Positions 1 to 8,995 of a stretch of 44,533 bases of DNA are shown here, piece by piece. The stretch is taken from contig NZ_FZMO01000246.1 of assembly GCF_900197875.1 (NCBI RefSeq), positions 1-44,533 of the forward strand, read 5' to 3'. Both the position numbers and the translations under genes were made by a program. This stretch comes from Frankia canadensis. GTDB lineage: Bacteria > Actinomycetota > Actinomycetes > Frankiales > Frankiaceae. Position 1 is the stretch's first letter. Every line of letters starts with the position of its first letter. The notes under the pieces were generated by a model. That model was not told the origin of the DNA and searched no databases. It saw only the letters and a list, made by a program, of their open reading frames with translations.

Positions 1-126
1 ATCCCGCCGCCTGCCCCGCCCACGCCCGTCATCCAAACACCGGCCCGTTCGTGGGGGCGCGACGACCCCCGCTGTGATGTGACGGTCCCGTAACGTCGGA
101 CCTGTCCCGGGACGTCCCCTGTCCCC

Positions 127-132
127 TAAGAT
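127..132 (+). promoter_or_regulatory. Candidate -10 box of glnX-like gene (leaderless start)
   Basis: TAAGAT fits the actinobacterial TANNNT -10 consensus and ends 7 bases before the ATG at 140. Transcription would then begin at or next to the start codon. No Shine-Dalgarno sequence precedes this ATG, which fits leaderless translation. No convincing -35 box is visible. Confidence 0.35.
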
Positions 133-139
133 CCACTTC

Positions 140-1540
140 ATGACCGCCGTCGACACGGCAGCGCCACCCGTTGACGTGGGCCGGCCGCGCAGGCGCCTGG
201 CCACCCCGCCCGGCCGGCTGCGCCTGCTGTCGATCCTGGTCGCGGCGATGCTGGTCGCGCTGTGGGCCGCGGCGTTCACCACGGTGCGGGTCCGCCAGCA
301 CGCGACGCACGCGCTCGCCGGCACGCACGTCGCCGCGGTCGTCGCCGCCGAGAGCCTGCGCGCGGACCTCGCCGCCGCCGACGCCGCCGCGGCACGGGAG
401 CTGCTGCCGGGCGCCACGGTGCCCGCCGCCGTGCGGCCGGATCCGCGCACGGCCTACCAGCGGGCCGTCGCCGACGCCGGCGCGCGGATCGTCGAGCTCG
501 CCCGCGTCGGCCACGATGCCGGCGCGCCCGGTGCGCTGACCGTCCTCAGCCAGCGGCTGCCGGAGTACGCCGGGCAGGTGGAGCTGGCTCGGGCGTACAC
601 CCGGCTCGGGTCCACCGTCGGTGGCGCCTACCTGCGGTCGGGGTCGGCGCTGATGCGCGCCGCGCTCCTGCCCGCCGCCGACCGGCTCGTCACCGCCGAG
701 GCGGCCCGCGTCGACCGGGACAGCCGGCGGGCCAGCGGCGCGCTCGGCCCGCTCGTCGTCGCCGCGGCGGGCCTGGTGAGCGTGGCGATGCTCGTCGTCG
801 TCCAGATCCGGCTGTTCCGGCGCACCAACCGCATCCTCAATCCGGCGCTGGTCGCCGCCACCCTGCTCGCCGCGATCGCGGTGGGCTGGGCCCTGACCGC
901 CTTCGCGGTCCAGCGTGCCCACTTGCTGGACGCCCGCGACCAGGGCTTCCGCCCGCTGACGGCGGCCGGGCAGGCGCGCGCGCTGGGCCTGCGGGCCTGG
1001 GCCGACGAGAACCTCGCCCTGATCAGCCCGGCGGACGCCGCCGCCCACGACGCCGATGCGGACGCGGCCACCCTCCGCCTCGGCTACGACCCCGGCGGCG
1101 ACCTCGTCACCGCCGCCGACCCCGCCACCGGCCCTACCACCGGCTCCGCGCCGCCCGGCCTGCTCGCGGGCCTCACGGTTCCCGCCGGGCTCGAGGGGCC
1201 GGCCGCGCCGCTCGGCCCCGTCTGGCAGGTCCATCAGACCAACGCGGCCCAGGTCCGCGCCCACCTCGACGAACCGGGTGGCCTGCCGACGGCGCTCGCC
1301 CTGCTGCAGGGCCCGGACACGATCGCGTTCCACCGCTTCGACCAGGCGTCCGCCGCGGTGGTCGCCGCGGCCAGCGGCCGGCTCACCGGGCACCTGACGC
1401 AGGCCGGGGCACCGCTGCGCTCGCTGCCCGCCGCCCTGTCCCTGTCCCTCGGGCTCGCCGCCGTGCTGACCCTGGTCGGCATCCAGGTGCGCATCAACGA
1501 CTACCGCCAGCCGCGGGGGCATCACCCGGACGGCGGGTGA
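140..1540 (+). CDS. glnX: GlnX-like four-helix membrane protein of an amino-acid sensing locus
   Basis: This is a 466-residue membrane protein with hydrophobic segments near residues 28-50, 202-225, 234-256 and 432-455. Two large Ala-rich helical domains lie between TM1 and TM2 and between TM3 and TM4 and are probably outside the cell. The architecture and the order with a GlnH-type lipoprotein and a PknG homologue downstream match Rv0412c-Rv0411c-Rv0410c of M. tuberculosis. There GlnX relays extracellular Asp/Glu binding by GlnH to the cytosolic kinase PknG. The assignment rests on topology and gene order because the family is poorly conserved in sequence. The ATG at 140 has no Shine-Dalgarno sequence but sits just after a -10-like box. 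A 200-base spacer with nothing recognisable separates it from glnH. Confidence 0.75.
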   Translation: MTAVDTAAPPVDVGRPRRRLATPPGRLRLLSILVAAMLVALWAAAFTTVRVRQHATHALAGTHVAAVVAAESLRADLAAADAAAARELLPGATVPAAVRPDPRTAYQRAVADAGARIVELARVGHDAGAPGALTVLSQRLPEYAGQVELARAYTRLGSTVGGAYLRSGSALMRAALLPAADRLVTAEAARVDRDSRRASGALGPLVVAAAGLVSVAMLVVVQIRLFRRTNRILNPALVAATLLAAIAVGWALTAFAVQRAHLLDARDQGFRPLTAAGQARALGLRAWADENLALISPADAAAHDADADAATLRLGYDPGGDLVTAADPATGPTTGSAPPGLLAGLTVPAGLEGPAAPLGPVWQVHQTNAAQVRAHLDEPGGLPTALALLQGPDTIAFHRFDQASAAVVAAASGRLTGHLTQAGAPLRSLPAALSLSLGLAAVLTLVGIQVRINDYRQPRGHHPDGG

Positions 1541-1740
1541 CGCGAGGCACCTCCCAGCCGCCGGCGCGACCGACGGCGCAGGCCACGCACACGGCCCGGG
1601 CCAGGTCGGGCCGCACGTGGTGACGACAACGCGACACCGCACCGCCACCCCGGCCGCGCCCGACCTACCATCGATCGTCGCCTGGCGCCGGGACGGCCAG
1701 GCGGTGACGGCCCCGCCAGGCGGGACGACCACGAAGGGAC

Positions 1741-2772
1741 TTGAGCGGGGCAGTGGTACGCACGGGCACGACTGGTATGTCCGGGTTCGCACGGAGTGGT
1801 GGCGCGCCGGTCGCCCGCGGCGGCGCGGGGGCCGCCGCGAAGGCGACTCGCGCGGCGGTGCTGGCGCTGCTGATCGCCCTCGCCGGCTGCGCCGCCGTGC
1901 CCAGCCCGCTCCCGCCGCAGGCACGCCCGCTCGGCGACGCCGCGTCGCCCGCCGGCCCCTCCGCGGGAACAGGATCGACGGCGCCGCCGTGCCGCCTGCC
2001 CGCGGGGAGTCTGCGCCCGGCACCGGTCGCGCCGCCGGGACCGTCGCTTGCAGCTGCGCCGGGACCGACGCCGGGACCCTCGCCGGATCCGGACGTCGCC
2101 GCCGTGGTGCGCCGGGGATACCTGCGCGTCGGGGTGCGCTCGGACGCGGCGCCGTTCGGCTCGCTGCAGCCGGGCACCGGCCGACTGGAGGGCTTCGAGG
2201 TGGACGTCGCGAACCAGGTCGGCCGGGCCCTGTTCGGCGCGGACGGCCGGGTGCGGCTACGCCCGGTCACGACGGCGCAGGCGGTCGAGCTGGTCCGCCG
2301 CGGGGAGCTCGACGTCGCCGCCGCCGGCGTGACGGTCACCTGCGAACGCTCCGAGCTGGTCGACTTCTCCGCGCCCTACTTCGTGACCGCGCCCGCCGCG
2401 CTCCTCGCCCGGACGTCGTCGATCCGCCGGCTGGAGGACCTTCGGGGCCACCGGACGTGCGCGGTGGCGGGCGCGGCCGCGGCGGCCGACTGCCTCGTGA
2501 CGCTGCAGCGCGGCGGCGTCGAGGCGGTCACCGGCGACGAGACGACGCTGGTGGGGCTTGCCGCGCAGGATCCGGCCACGCACGTCGTCGGCCTCGCCGC
2601 CCGGCGGACGGACCAGGTGGCCATGGTGGTCGCCCGCTCGGCGCCGGGTCTCACCCGGTTCGTCAACGCCGTGCTCGCGGCCCGCGAACTGGACGGCGCC
2701 TGGGGGCGGAGCTACACCCGCTGGCTGCGCGGCACGCCCCCGCCTGCGCCCGCGGCCACCTACCGGGACTGA
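1741..2772 (+). CDS. glnH: GlnH-like amino-acid-binding lipoprotein
   Basis: This is an extracytoplasmic solute-binding protein of the polar amino acid (SBP_bac_3) family. An N-terminal hydrophobic stretch ends in a lipobox (ALAGC, Cys50 counted from the TTG at 1741), so it should be anchored to the outer face of the membrane. A Pro/Gly/Ala-rich linker (about residues 52-115) precedes the binding domain. That domain starts at the LRVGVRSDAAPF segment and contains the typical GFEVDVA and VDFSAPYF motifs. It lies between a GlnX-like membrane protein and a PknG homologue, with no permease or ATPase, so a sensory role is more likely than transport. The start is uncertain: TTG 1741, GTG 1753 and ATG 1777 are all in frame. 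An AAGGGA at 1734-1739 is too close to the TTG and somewhat far from the GTG. Confidence 0.82.
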   Translation: MSGAVVRTGTTGMSGFARSGGAPVARGGAGAAAKATRAAVLALLIALAGCAAVPSPLPPQARPLGDAASPAGPSAGTGSTAPPCRLPAGSLRPAPVAPPGPSLAAAPGPTPGPSPDPDVAAVVRRGYLRVGVRSDAAPFGSLQPGTGRLEGFEVDVANQVGRALFGADGRVRLRPVTTAQAVELVRRGELDVAAAGVTVTCERSELVDFSAPYFVTAPAALLARTSSIRRLEDLRGHRTCAVAGAAAAADCLVTLQRGGVEAVTGDETTLVGLAAQDPATHVVGLAARRTDQVAMVVARSAPGLTRFVNAVLAARELDGAWGRSYTRWLRGTPPPAPAATYRD

Positions 2773-2796
2773 CGGGACGACAGGGAGCACGTGCGC

Positions 2797-4767
2797 ATGC
2801 CCGACACCGACCCGTCGTCGGACCGCCCACCGGCGGACCGGCCGGCCGATCCCCGGTCGCGCCTGCTGGCCGATCCCCGCCTGCCGCAACGACTGCGGAT
2901 CTGCACCCGCTGCGGCGACCCGGTGGGACGCGCGCGGGGGGAGCGGCCGGCGTTGGCCGAAGGATACTGCGCGGGCTGCGGGCAGCCCTACTCGCTGCGC
3001 CCGCCGCTGCACGCCGGTGACCGGATCGGCCGCTGGGAGATCGCCGGGGCGCTCGCGCACGGCGGGCAGGGCTGGCTCTACCTGGCCCGTGACCCCGCAC
3101 CGGCCACCGGATCCACCCGGTCCGCCTCGGGCGCCGGGTCCGCCTCGGGCGGAGGTGCCGCCGTGGCCGGTCCCGCGCCAGGCTGGGTCGTGGTGCGGCC
3201 CCTGCCCGGGGATCGGGAGTTCCTCACCGAGCTCGACCATCCGGCGATCGTGCGGGTCCACGCGCTCGTCGAGCACCGCGGCCAGGGCTACGCCGTCCTG
3301 GACGACATCGAGGGGACATCACTGCGCGAGCTGCCGCGCCATCGTGGCGCGCCGCTGGCCCTCCCCGAGGCGATCGACCACCTGCTCGCCGTGCTGGCCG
3401 GGCTCGCCTACCTGCGCGGCCGCGGCCTGGCCCACGACGATCTCACCCCGGACGCCGTCCTGGTCGGCCGGGACGGCCGGGCGCGGCTGGCCCGCCCGGA
3501 GGCGATCCACCGCGTCGATCCCCCGGACCCGGTCGCCGCTGCGCGTCGCCGGGGACCGGACCCCGCCCGCTCCCGGGCGGGGCGCGGTCCGCACCGCCGG
3601 GACGCCACGGACGAGGTGCGCACGGTCGGCCGGATGCTCGCCGGGTACGCCGGCGACGCCCCCGCGCGGCACGAGTCGTTGCGGCGGCTGCTGGCGAAGG
3701 CGACCGCGGACGATCCGAGGCGACGCTTCACCGGCGCCGACGAGCTGCGCGGCGCGCTGCTCGGCGTCCGCCGGGAGATCGCCGCGGCCAACGGCACGGC
3801 CCCGCCACCGGATCCGCCGCGCAGCACCCTGTTCGGGACCGACACCGACCCGGGCGGGCAGGCGGCGCCGTGGCGGCTGCTGCCGGGCCTGCTGCCCGAC
3901 CCGGCCGACCCGGCGGCCGGCGCGCTCGCCGCGCTGCCCGCCGACCTGCCGCCCGCGCGCCTCGCCGGCCTGCTCGACGCGCTGGGCGCCACCAGCCCGG
4001 CGGCCCGTCTGCTCCTCGCCGACCTGCGCGCCCGGCTCGGCGAGCACGACGCCGCGCGGGCGCTGCTCGACCGGCTCGAGGCCGACGACCCGCGCTCCTG
4101 GCGGGTGGCCTGGCAGCGCGGCGTGCTGCAGCTCGCCACCGGGGAGGCGGCCGCGGCGGTCCGCTCCTTCGAGCGGGTCTACGACGAGGTGCCCGGGGAG
4201 ATCGCGCCGAAGCTGGCGCTCGGGTGCGCCGCCGAGGCGGCCGGCGACGCGACCGGCGCGGCGCGGTACTACCAGCTGGTCGCCGACGCCGACCCGGGCC
4301 TCACCGGGGCGGCGTTCGCGCTGGCCCGGGTCCGCGCCGCCGACGGGGACCGCGACGGCGCGGCCGCGGCGCTGCGGCGGGTTGCCCCGTCGTCGCCGAG
4401 GGGTGTCGAGGCGCGGGTGCTGCTGGTGCGGGTGCTCGGCACCGACGGGCCGGCGGCGCCGGATCTCGCGGGCCTCACCGCCGCGTCGGCGGTGCTCGCC
4501 GAGCTGGAGGCCGACGCGGTCCTCGACCCGGCGGCGCGCGCGGCGCTGGCCAGGGATCTGCTCGCCGGGGCGCTGGCGCTGGTCACCGCCGGGTCGGCGG
4601 CCGAGGACCCGGCGGTGACGGTCGCGGGAGTGCCGCTGCGGCCCGCGGCGCTGCGCGGCGGCCTGGAACGCGCCTACCGGACGCTGGCCCGCCACGCGGC
4701 GACACCCCAGGATCGCCACGCCCTGGTCGACCTCGCCAACGGCGTCCGCCCCCGGACGCTGTTCTAG
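2797..4767 (+). CDS. PknG-like rubredoxin-kinase-TPR protein, probable pseudokinase
   Basis: The domain order is that of PknG: two CxxC zinc knuckles (Cys36/39 and Cys58/61), a kinase-like fold (about residues 75-325), then helical TPR repeats (about 375-560). M. tuberculosis PknG is about 750 residues; this one is 656. A glycine loop (AHGGQGW), the helix-C Glu (FLTE, Glu145) and the catalytic-loop Asp (HDD, Asp215) remain. However, the ATP-anchoring Lys is Arg134 (VVVR), the catalytic-loop Lys and Asn are Thr217 and Ala220 (DLTPDA), and the DFG-position Asp is Arg233 (LARPEA). The activation segment is an Arg/Pro-rich stretch without an APE-like motif. I infer a catalytically dead or very weak kinase acting as an adaptor downstream of GlnH/GlnX. 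ATG 2797 is chosen because AGGGAG (2782-2787) lies 9 bases upstream; GTG 2791 is also possible. Confidence 0.85.
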   Translation: MPDTDPSSDRPPADRPADPRSRLLADPRLPQRLRICTRCGDPVGRARGERPALAEGYCAGCGQPYSLRPPLHAGDRIGRWEIAGALAHGGQGWLYLARDPAPATGSTRSASGAGSASGGGAAVAGPAPGWVVVRPLPGDREFLTELDHPAIVRVHALVEHRGQGYAVLDDIEGTSLRELPRHRGAPLALPEAIDHLLAVLAGLAYLRGRGLAHDDLTPDAVLVGRDGRARLARPEAIHRVDPPDPVAAARRRGPDPARSRAGRGPHRRDATDEVRTVGRMLAGYAGDAPARHESLRRLLAKATADDPRRRFTGADELRGALLGVRREIAAANGTAPPPDPPRSTLFGTDTDPGGQAAPWRLLPGLLPDPADPAAGALAALPADLPPARLAGLLDALGATSPAARLLLADLRARLGEHDAARALLDRLEADDPRSWRVAWQRGVLQLATGEAAAAVRSFERVYDEVPGEIAPKLALGCAAEAAGDATGAARYYQLVADADPGLTGAAFALARVRAADGDRDGAAAALRRVAPSSPRGVEARVLLVRVLGTDGPAAPDLAGLTAASAVLAELEADAVLDPAARAALARDLLAGALALVTAGSAAEDPAVTVAGVPLRPAALRGGLERAYRTLARHAATPQDRHALVDLANGVRPRTLF

Positions 4768-4890
4768 CCGGCCGCTGTCCAGCCAGCCACCCGTTATCAT
4801 GGTCCCTTCCCGGCCCGGGGCCCCGCGCGCCGCTCGCGAGGGCGCCCGGTCCGTCCTGCGAGCAGGGCTCGACGAGGCGAGGCAGCGGCG

Positions 4891-5230
4891 ATGGCGGATC
4901 CGAGCGCCCGGATGCTGCGGTTGCTGTCGCCGCTGCTCGACGACGAGGAGGCCGTCGCCCTCGGCGGCCGCTGGTATCTGCTGGCCTTCGACGCCGACCG
5001 GGACGACTGGCGCACCTTCCGGGTCGGCCGGGCGGGTCGCCCGCACGGTCGGCGGATGGGGCACCGTCGAGGAGGTCGACGCCGGATCGTGCCGGCTGCG
5101 GATGGAGGCGGATTCGCTCGCCTGGGCGGCGATGTTGCTCACCCTCGTCGGCGCACCGTTCCGTGTCCTCGATCCGCCGCAGCTCACAGGGGTGATCGGC
5201 GAGCTGGGCGCGTTGTTCACCCCGGCCGCC
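4891..5230 (+). pseudogene. Remnant of a WYL-domain transcriptional regulator (frameshifted, internally deleted)
   Basis: Two reading frames together recall the C-terminal WYL domain of YafY/DeoR-like regulators. The first frame (from 4891) carries VALGGRWYLLAFDADRDDW, the classic WYL motif region, and TFRVGRA. It then loses sense near 5035. A second frame resumes the family pattern with GGWGTVEEVD, CRLRMEADSLAW and the terminal PFRVLDPPQL segment, to about 5230. The N-terminal helix-turn-helix is absent and roughly 50 residues between the two halves appear deleted. No convincing ribosome-binding site precedes the ATG at 4891. I treat it as a decayed gene between the PknG homologue and the SpoIIE phosphatase. 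Confidence 0.7.
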
Positions 5231-5297
5231 GACGGGGGTCATCCGCCGGACTTGTCTGGCATGCTGGACGCCGCGGAAGGGCAGGAGGCCGGTCAGC

Positions 5298-8126
5298 GTG
5301 AACGGACACGGCTCAGCTGAGGCCGACGGCCCGGCGGAGGCAGTCAGCGCGCCAGGCCCGGGCGCCGCGGGCCCGGTGGAGGGCGCGGCGTTGCGGGTGG
5401 ACGGACGTCGCGGCGGCATCGACCAGGTGCGCAGGGTGGCGACCCGGCTGCTCGCCGGCAGCCGGTGGGAGTCGCTGACCGACGACGTGCGGCTCGTGCT
5501 GAGCGAGCTCGCGACCAACGCGCTGCTGCACGGCGCGCCGCCGGTGGAGGTACGGGTGCTCACCGGCGGCGCGGCGCTGCGCGTCGAGGTGGGCGATGCG
5601 AGCCATGTCCCGCCGGTGCGCCCGCCCGCGGGCGGGGACGGTCTGACCGGGCGGGGCATGGCGCTGGTGGCGGCGGCGGCCAGCCGCTGGGGCGTCGAGC
5701 CGGCGCCCGGCGGCAAGGTCGTCTGGGCGGAGTTCGGCCCGGTGGAGGGCGGCGAGGACGGCCCCGGTGACGCCGGGGCGGGTGACGCCGGCGCGGCCGG
5801 GATCAGGGGTGCGGCGGTGCCGGGACAGGCCGGCGGGCTGCCGATCCGCGGTGTGATGGCACAGACGCAGCCGGTGGGGGCGCCCCGGTCGTCACCGGGT
5901 CACCTCGTCCGTCTCGGGGACGTGCCGACCGACCTGCTGCTGGCCGCGAAGAACCACGTCGACGGGCTGGTGCGGGAGTTCGCGCTGGTCGCGGCGGGTG
6001 CGGCGGCGGGTGTGGCGACGGCGGTGCCCGAGCGGCTCGCCGAACTGCTCACGACCGTGACCAGCAAGTTCACCGGGCCACGGCAGGCGATCAAGCGTCA
6101 GGCGCTGGCGGCGGCGGCCGCGGGCCGGCCGCGCACGCCGCTGGAGCTGGTGCTGCCGGCCAGCGCCGCGACCGACGCCGAGCAGTACCTGGCCGCGCTG
6201 GAGGAGATCGAGACCTACGCCCGTGCGGCGCGGCTGCTGACCGTCGAGTCGCCGCCCCAGCATGTGGCGTTCCGCCGCTGGTACATCGGGGCGCTCATCG
6301 AGCAGCTGCGCGCGGCCGAGCGCGGCGAGGGCCCGGTGCGCACCCGCAGTCTCGAGCAGTACCTGCTGGACACCCTCGGCGCGGTCGTCGCCGCCCAGCG
6401 CACCGCGCAGCGGGCGGCGCGGCTGCAGCGGGTCACCGCGGCGCTGGCCCAGGCGACCACCGCCGAGCAGGTCGCCGCCGCCGCCGTGCGCGAGGGCACG
6501 GCGGTGCTCGGCGCGTCCGGCGGGGTGCTGCTGGTGCCGCGCGGCGCGGGCCGCCTGGACGTGCCCGGCTCGGTCGGCTACGGCGAGAGCATGATCGCGA
6601 CGTTGCGGGCGGAGCGGCTCACCGACCGGCTGCCGGCGACGGACGCGCTGCGCACCGGGGAGCCGGTGTGGCTGGAGTCGCGCCGCGACCGGGACGTCCG
6701 CTATCCCGACCTCGCCGAGCTGGAGCCGACGGCGGCGGCGCTGTGCGTGCTGCCCCTGTTCGCCGGGGAGCGCACCCTCGGCGCGCTGCGGTTCTCCTTC
6801 GACCACTCGCGGCTGTTCGACGACGACGAGCGTGCGTTCGTGCAGGCCCTGGCGACCCAGACGGGGCTGGCGCTGGAGCGGGCCCGGCTGTTCGCGGTCG
6901 AGCGGGCCGCGCGGGAGCGCACCACCCTGTTCGCCGCCGCCACCGACCTGTTCACCTCCACCCTGCAGACCTCGCGGATCCTGGAACACCTCGTCGGCCT
7001 GCTCGTTCCCTGGCACGCGGCGCGGGCCGCGGCCTGCCAGGTCGACGACGAGGGCGGCGTGCGGGTGGTCGCGGTCGCCGACCGGACGGACCTCTCCCTC
7101 GGCGGCACGGATCCCGCCGACGCCGACCCGGCTCGCACCGTGCCCGACCGCGGCGGGATGACGCGGGCGCTGCGCACCGGCCGGGTGACCAGTTCGCCGG
7201 ACGGGACGCGCCTGGCGCTGCCGCTGGTGCTGGGCGGGCGGCCGGTCGCCGCCGTCGGTCTGGTCGCCGCGGCGGGGCGCGGCTACGAGGAGGACGATCA
7301 CCGGGTCGTCGCCGAACTCGTCGACCGGGCGACGGTGGCGATCGGCAACGCCCGCCTCTACGAGCAGGAGCGGCGCACCGCGGTCACCCTGCAGCGCAGC
7401 CTGCTGCCGCAGCGGCTGCCGGAGCTGCCCGGCCTGGACTTCGCCTGGCGGTACCTGCCCGGCAGCGCCGGCGCGCTCGTCGGCGGCGACTGGTATGACG
7501 TGCTGCCCCTCGACGACGGCCGGGTGGCGCTGGTCATCGGGGACGTGATGGGCCATGGCATCCACGCGGCGGCGACGATGGGCCAGCTGCGGGCCGCCGT
7601 GCGGGTGCACGCCCTCGCGCGGGCGAGCCCGGCGGAGACCCTCACCCAGCTTGACGCCGCCACCACCCGCCTGGAGCAGGGCCGGATCGCCACCGCGGCG
7701 CTGGCCGTGCTCGACCCGGCCAGCGGGCGTCTCGTCGTCGCCTCGGCCGGGCATCTGCCGCCGCTGCTGGTCCCGCCGGACGGGCCCGCCCGCTACCTGC
7801 CCGTGGATCCCGGCCCGCCGCTGGGCACCGGGCTGCCCGACTACGCCGAGACCGAGCACCACGTCGACCCCGACAGCACCCTGCTGCTGTTCACCGACGG
7901 GCTGGTCGAGGACCGGCATCGGCCCGTCGACGTGGGGATGGAACTGCTGCGGTCCGCCGCGGTCGGGTCGGGGCACGAGAACCCCGACGACCTGTGCGAC
8001 CAGGCGCTGCAGGCGCTCGGCCGGTCCATCGAGCACGACGACGACACCGCCCTGCTGGCCGTGCGCATCGGCGGCGCGGGCCCGGACGGCCGGCCCGCGC
8101 CGCGCAGCGATCCGCCGCGGGCCTGA
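5298..8126 (+). CDS. HATPase - GAF - GAF - SpoIIE (PP2C) phosphatase, partner-switch regulator
   Basis: This is a 942-residue cytosolic multi-domain regulator. Residues about 30-150 form an RsbW-type HATPase with the N-box SELATNALLHG and the G-box TGRGMALV. A helical region (about 205-345) follows, then two GAF domains (about 370-530 and 545-690). The C-terminus is a SpoIIE/PP2C phosphatase (about 691-925) with LQRSLLP, GGDWYD (about 728), GDVMGHG (about 747), the SAGHLPP segment and the terminal DDDTALL (about 913). Metal-binding acidic residues appear intact. Such proteins dephosphorylate anti-sigma-factor antagonists; carrying the kinase-type HATPase on the same chain is a known actinobacterial arrangement. 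The GTG start has AGGAGG at 5283-5288, 9 bases upstream. The signals sensed by the GAF domains cannot be read from sequence. Confidence 0.9.
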   Translation: MNGHGSAEADGPAEAVSAPGPGAAGPVEGAALRVDGRRGGIDQVRRVATRLLAGSRWESLTDDVRLVLSELATNALLHGAPPVEVRVLTGGAALRVEVGDASHVPPVRPPAGGDGLTGRGMALVAAAASRWGVEPAPGGKVVWAEFGPVEGGEDGPGDAGAGDAGAAGIRGAAVPGQAGGLPIRGVMAQTQPVGAPRSSPGHLVRLGDVPTDLLLAAKNHVDGLVREFALVAAGAAAGVATAVPERLAELLTTVTSKFTGPRQAIKRQALAAAAAGRPRTPLELVLPASAATDAEQYLAALEEIETYARAARLLTVESPPQHVAFRRWYIGALIEQLRAAERGEGPVRTRSLEQYLLDTLGAVVAAQRTAQRAARLQRVTAALAQATTAEQVAAAAVREGTAVLGASGGVLLVPRGAGRLDVPGSVGYGESMIATLRAERLTDRLPATDALRTGEPVWLESRRDRDVRYPDLAELEPTAAALCVLPLFAGERTLGALRFSFDHSRLFDDDERAFVQALATQTGLALERARLFAVERAARERTTLFAAATDLFTSTLQTSRILEHLVGLLVPWHAARAAACQVDDEGGVRVVAVADRTDLSLGGTDPADADPARTVPDRGGMTRALRTGRVTSSPDGTRLALPLVLGGRPVAAVGLVAAAGRGYEEDDHRVVAELVDRATVAIGNARLYEQERRTAVTLQRSLLPQRLPELPGLDFAWRYLPGSAGALVGGDWYDVLPLDDGRVALVIGDVMGHGIHAAATMGQLRAAVRVHALARASPAETLTQLDAATTRLEQGRIATAALAVLDPASGRLVVASAGHLPPLLVPPDGPARYLPVDPGPPLGTGLPDYAETEHHVDPDSTLLLFTDGLVEDRHRPVDVGMELLRSAAVGSGHENPDDLCDQALQALGRSIEHDDDTALLAVRIGGAGPDGRPAPRSDPPRA

Positions 8127-8145
8127 CAGCACGCCGGCGTCAGGC

Positions 8146-8151
8146 TATCCT
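8146..8151 (+). promoter_or_regulatory. Candidate -10 box of the PASTA-protein gene
   Basis: TATCCT lies 7 bases before the ATG at 8159, in the short gap after the SpoIIE gene. It suggests a separate, leaderless transcript for the downstream gene. No Shine-Dalgarno sequence is visible. Confidence 0.4.
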
Positions 8152-8158
8152 GACAGTC

Positions 8159-8857
8159 ATGCGAGGCAGTGGCGACGGTTCCTGGCAGGAGGCGCGGCGG
8201 GCCTTCGAGCGACTGGAGGCCGCGCGGTCCCGGCAGGACGCCGAGGCGGCGCTCACGGCGCTGTCCGACGTCGGCCTGCTGCGCCGGCTGCTCGACCAGG
8301 CCGAGCTCGACGCGGTGCGCGCCGCCCGGCGCGGCCGGCGGTCCTGGACGGAGATCGCCGTCCGGCTCGGCGTCACCCGCCAGTCGGCCTGGGAACGCTG
8401 GCGCGACCTGGACGAGCTCGAGTCCGGCGGCAAGGCGGCGGCCGCGTCCGACGCCGAGGCGGCCGCGTCGCTGGAGCCCGCCGGGCTCGACCTGCTGCCC
8501 GCCGACATCGTCGGCCGGGCCGCGAAGATGCTGCGCCGCCGCTCGTCGGTCGTCGTCCCCGACGTGGTCGGCATGTCCTGGGAGGCGGCGGTGGCCCGGC
8601 TCGTCGAGGTCGGTCTGGTCGGCGTCCAGCCGGACGCCGCCGACCTGCCGCCCGACATCGTCCCCCCGCGCGGCGTCGTCACCGACCAGAGCCCCGAGTC
8701 CGGCGCCCGGGTGCCGGCGGGATCGATGGTGACGCTGTGGCTGAACCGCGGCGGCGGCTCGGCGGGCGTGCGGGAGCCGCGCCGGCCCGGCCCGTCTCCG
8801 CGCTCGGCCCGGGCGATGCGCCCCGAGCCCGCCCCCACCGACGAGGCCGTCGGCTGA
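8159..8857 (+). CDS. Helix-turn-helix protein with C-terminal PASTA domain
   Basis: This is a 232-residue protein. The first half is helical and contains a helix-turn-helix-like segment, SWTEIAVRLGVTRQSAWERW (about residues 61-80), of the type found in small actinobacterial DNA-binding proteins. After an Ala-rich linker, a single PASTA domain (about residues 137-197) runs from VVVPDVVGMSWEAAVARL to the typical ending GARVPAGSMVTLWLN. PASTA domains usually sense peptidoglycan from outside the cell, yet no signal peptide or membrane segment is seen, so this one should be cytosolic. Its partner is unknown. The ATG at 8159 fits a leaderless start. An in-frame extension upstream overlaps the SpoIIE gene and looks non-coding. 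The Pro/Arg-rich tail is probably disordered. Confidence 0.75.
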   Translation: MRGSGDGSWQEARRAFERLEAARSRQDAEAALTALSDVGLLRRLLDQAELDAVRAARRGRRSWTEIAVRLGVTRQSAWERWRDLDELESGGKAAAASDAEAAASLEPAGLDLLPADIVGRAAKMLRRRSSVVVPDVVGMSWEAAVARLVEVGLVGVQPDAADLPPDIVPPRGVVTDQSPESGARVPAGSMVTLWLNRGGGSAGVREPRRPGPSPRSARAMRPEPAPTDEAVG

Positions 8858-8947
8858 GCGGACCGGGCCAGCTGAGCTCGCGGGCTCCCCGAGCGGACCG
8901 GGCCGCCGGGCCGATGAGGCTGGATGCGGCCGCGCGGACCGCCACCG

Positions 8948-8985
8948 GCGGGGAGCCGGCCCTGCCACGCGACGCGGCTCCCCGC
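8948..8985. terminator. Bidirectional stem-loop terminator
   Basis: A perfect 11-bp stem (GCGGGGAGCCG at 8948-8958 with its complement at 8975-8985) encloses a 16-base loop. It sits between converging genes, the PASTA protein (ending 8857) and the secreted protein (ending 8996). No U-tract follows, which is common in high-GC actinobacteria. Confidence 0.6.
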
Positions 8986-8995
8986 AGGCCGCGCG

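Noticed and set aside
5892-8132. A 746-codon minus-strand frame opposite the SpoIIE gene
   Set aside because: It is a shadow of the HATPase-GAF-SpoIIE gene, whose motifs are all on the plus strand.
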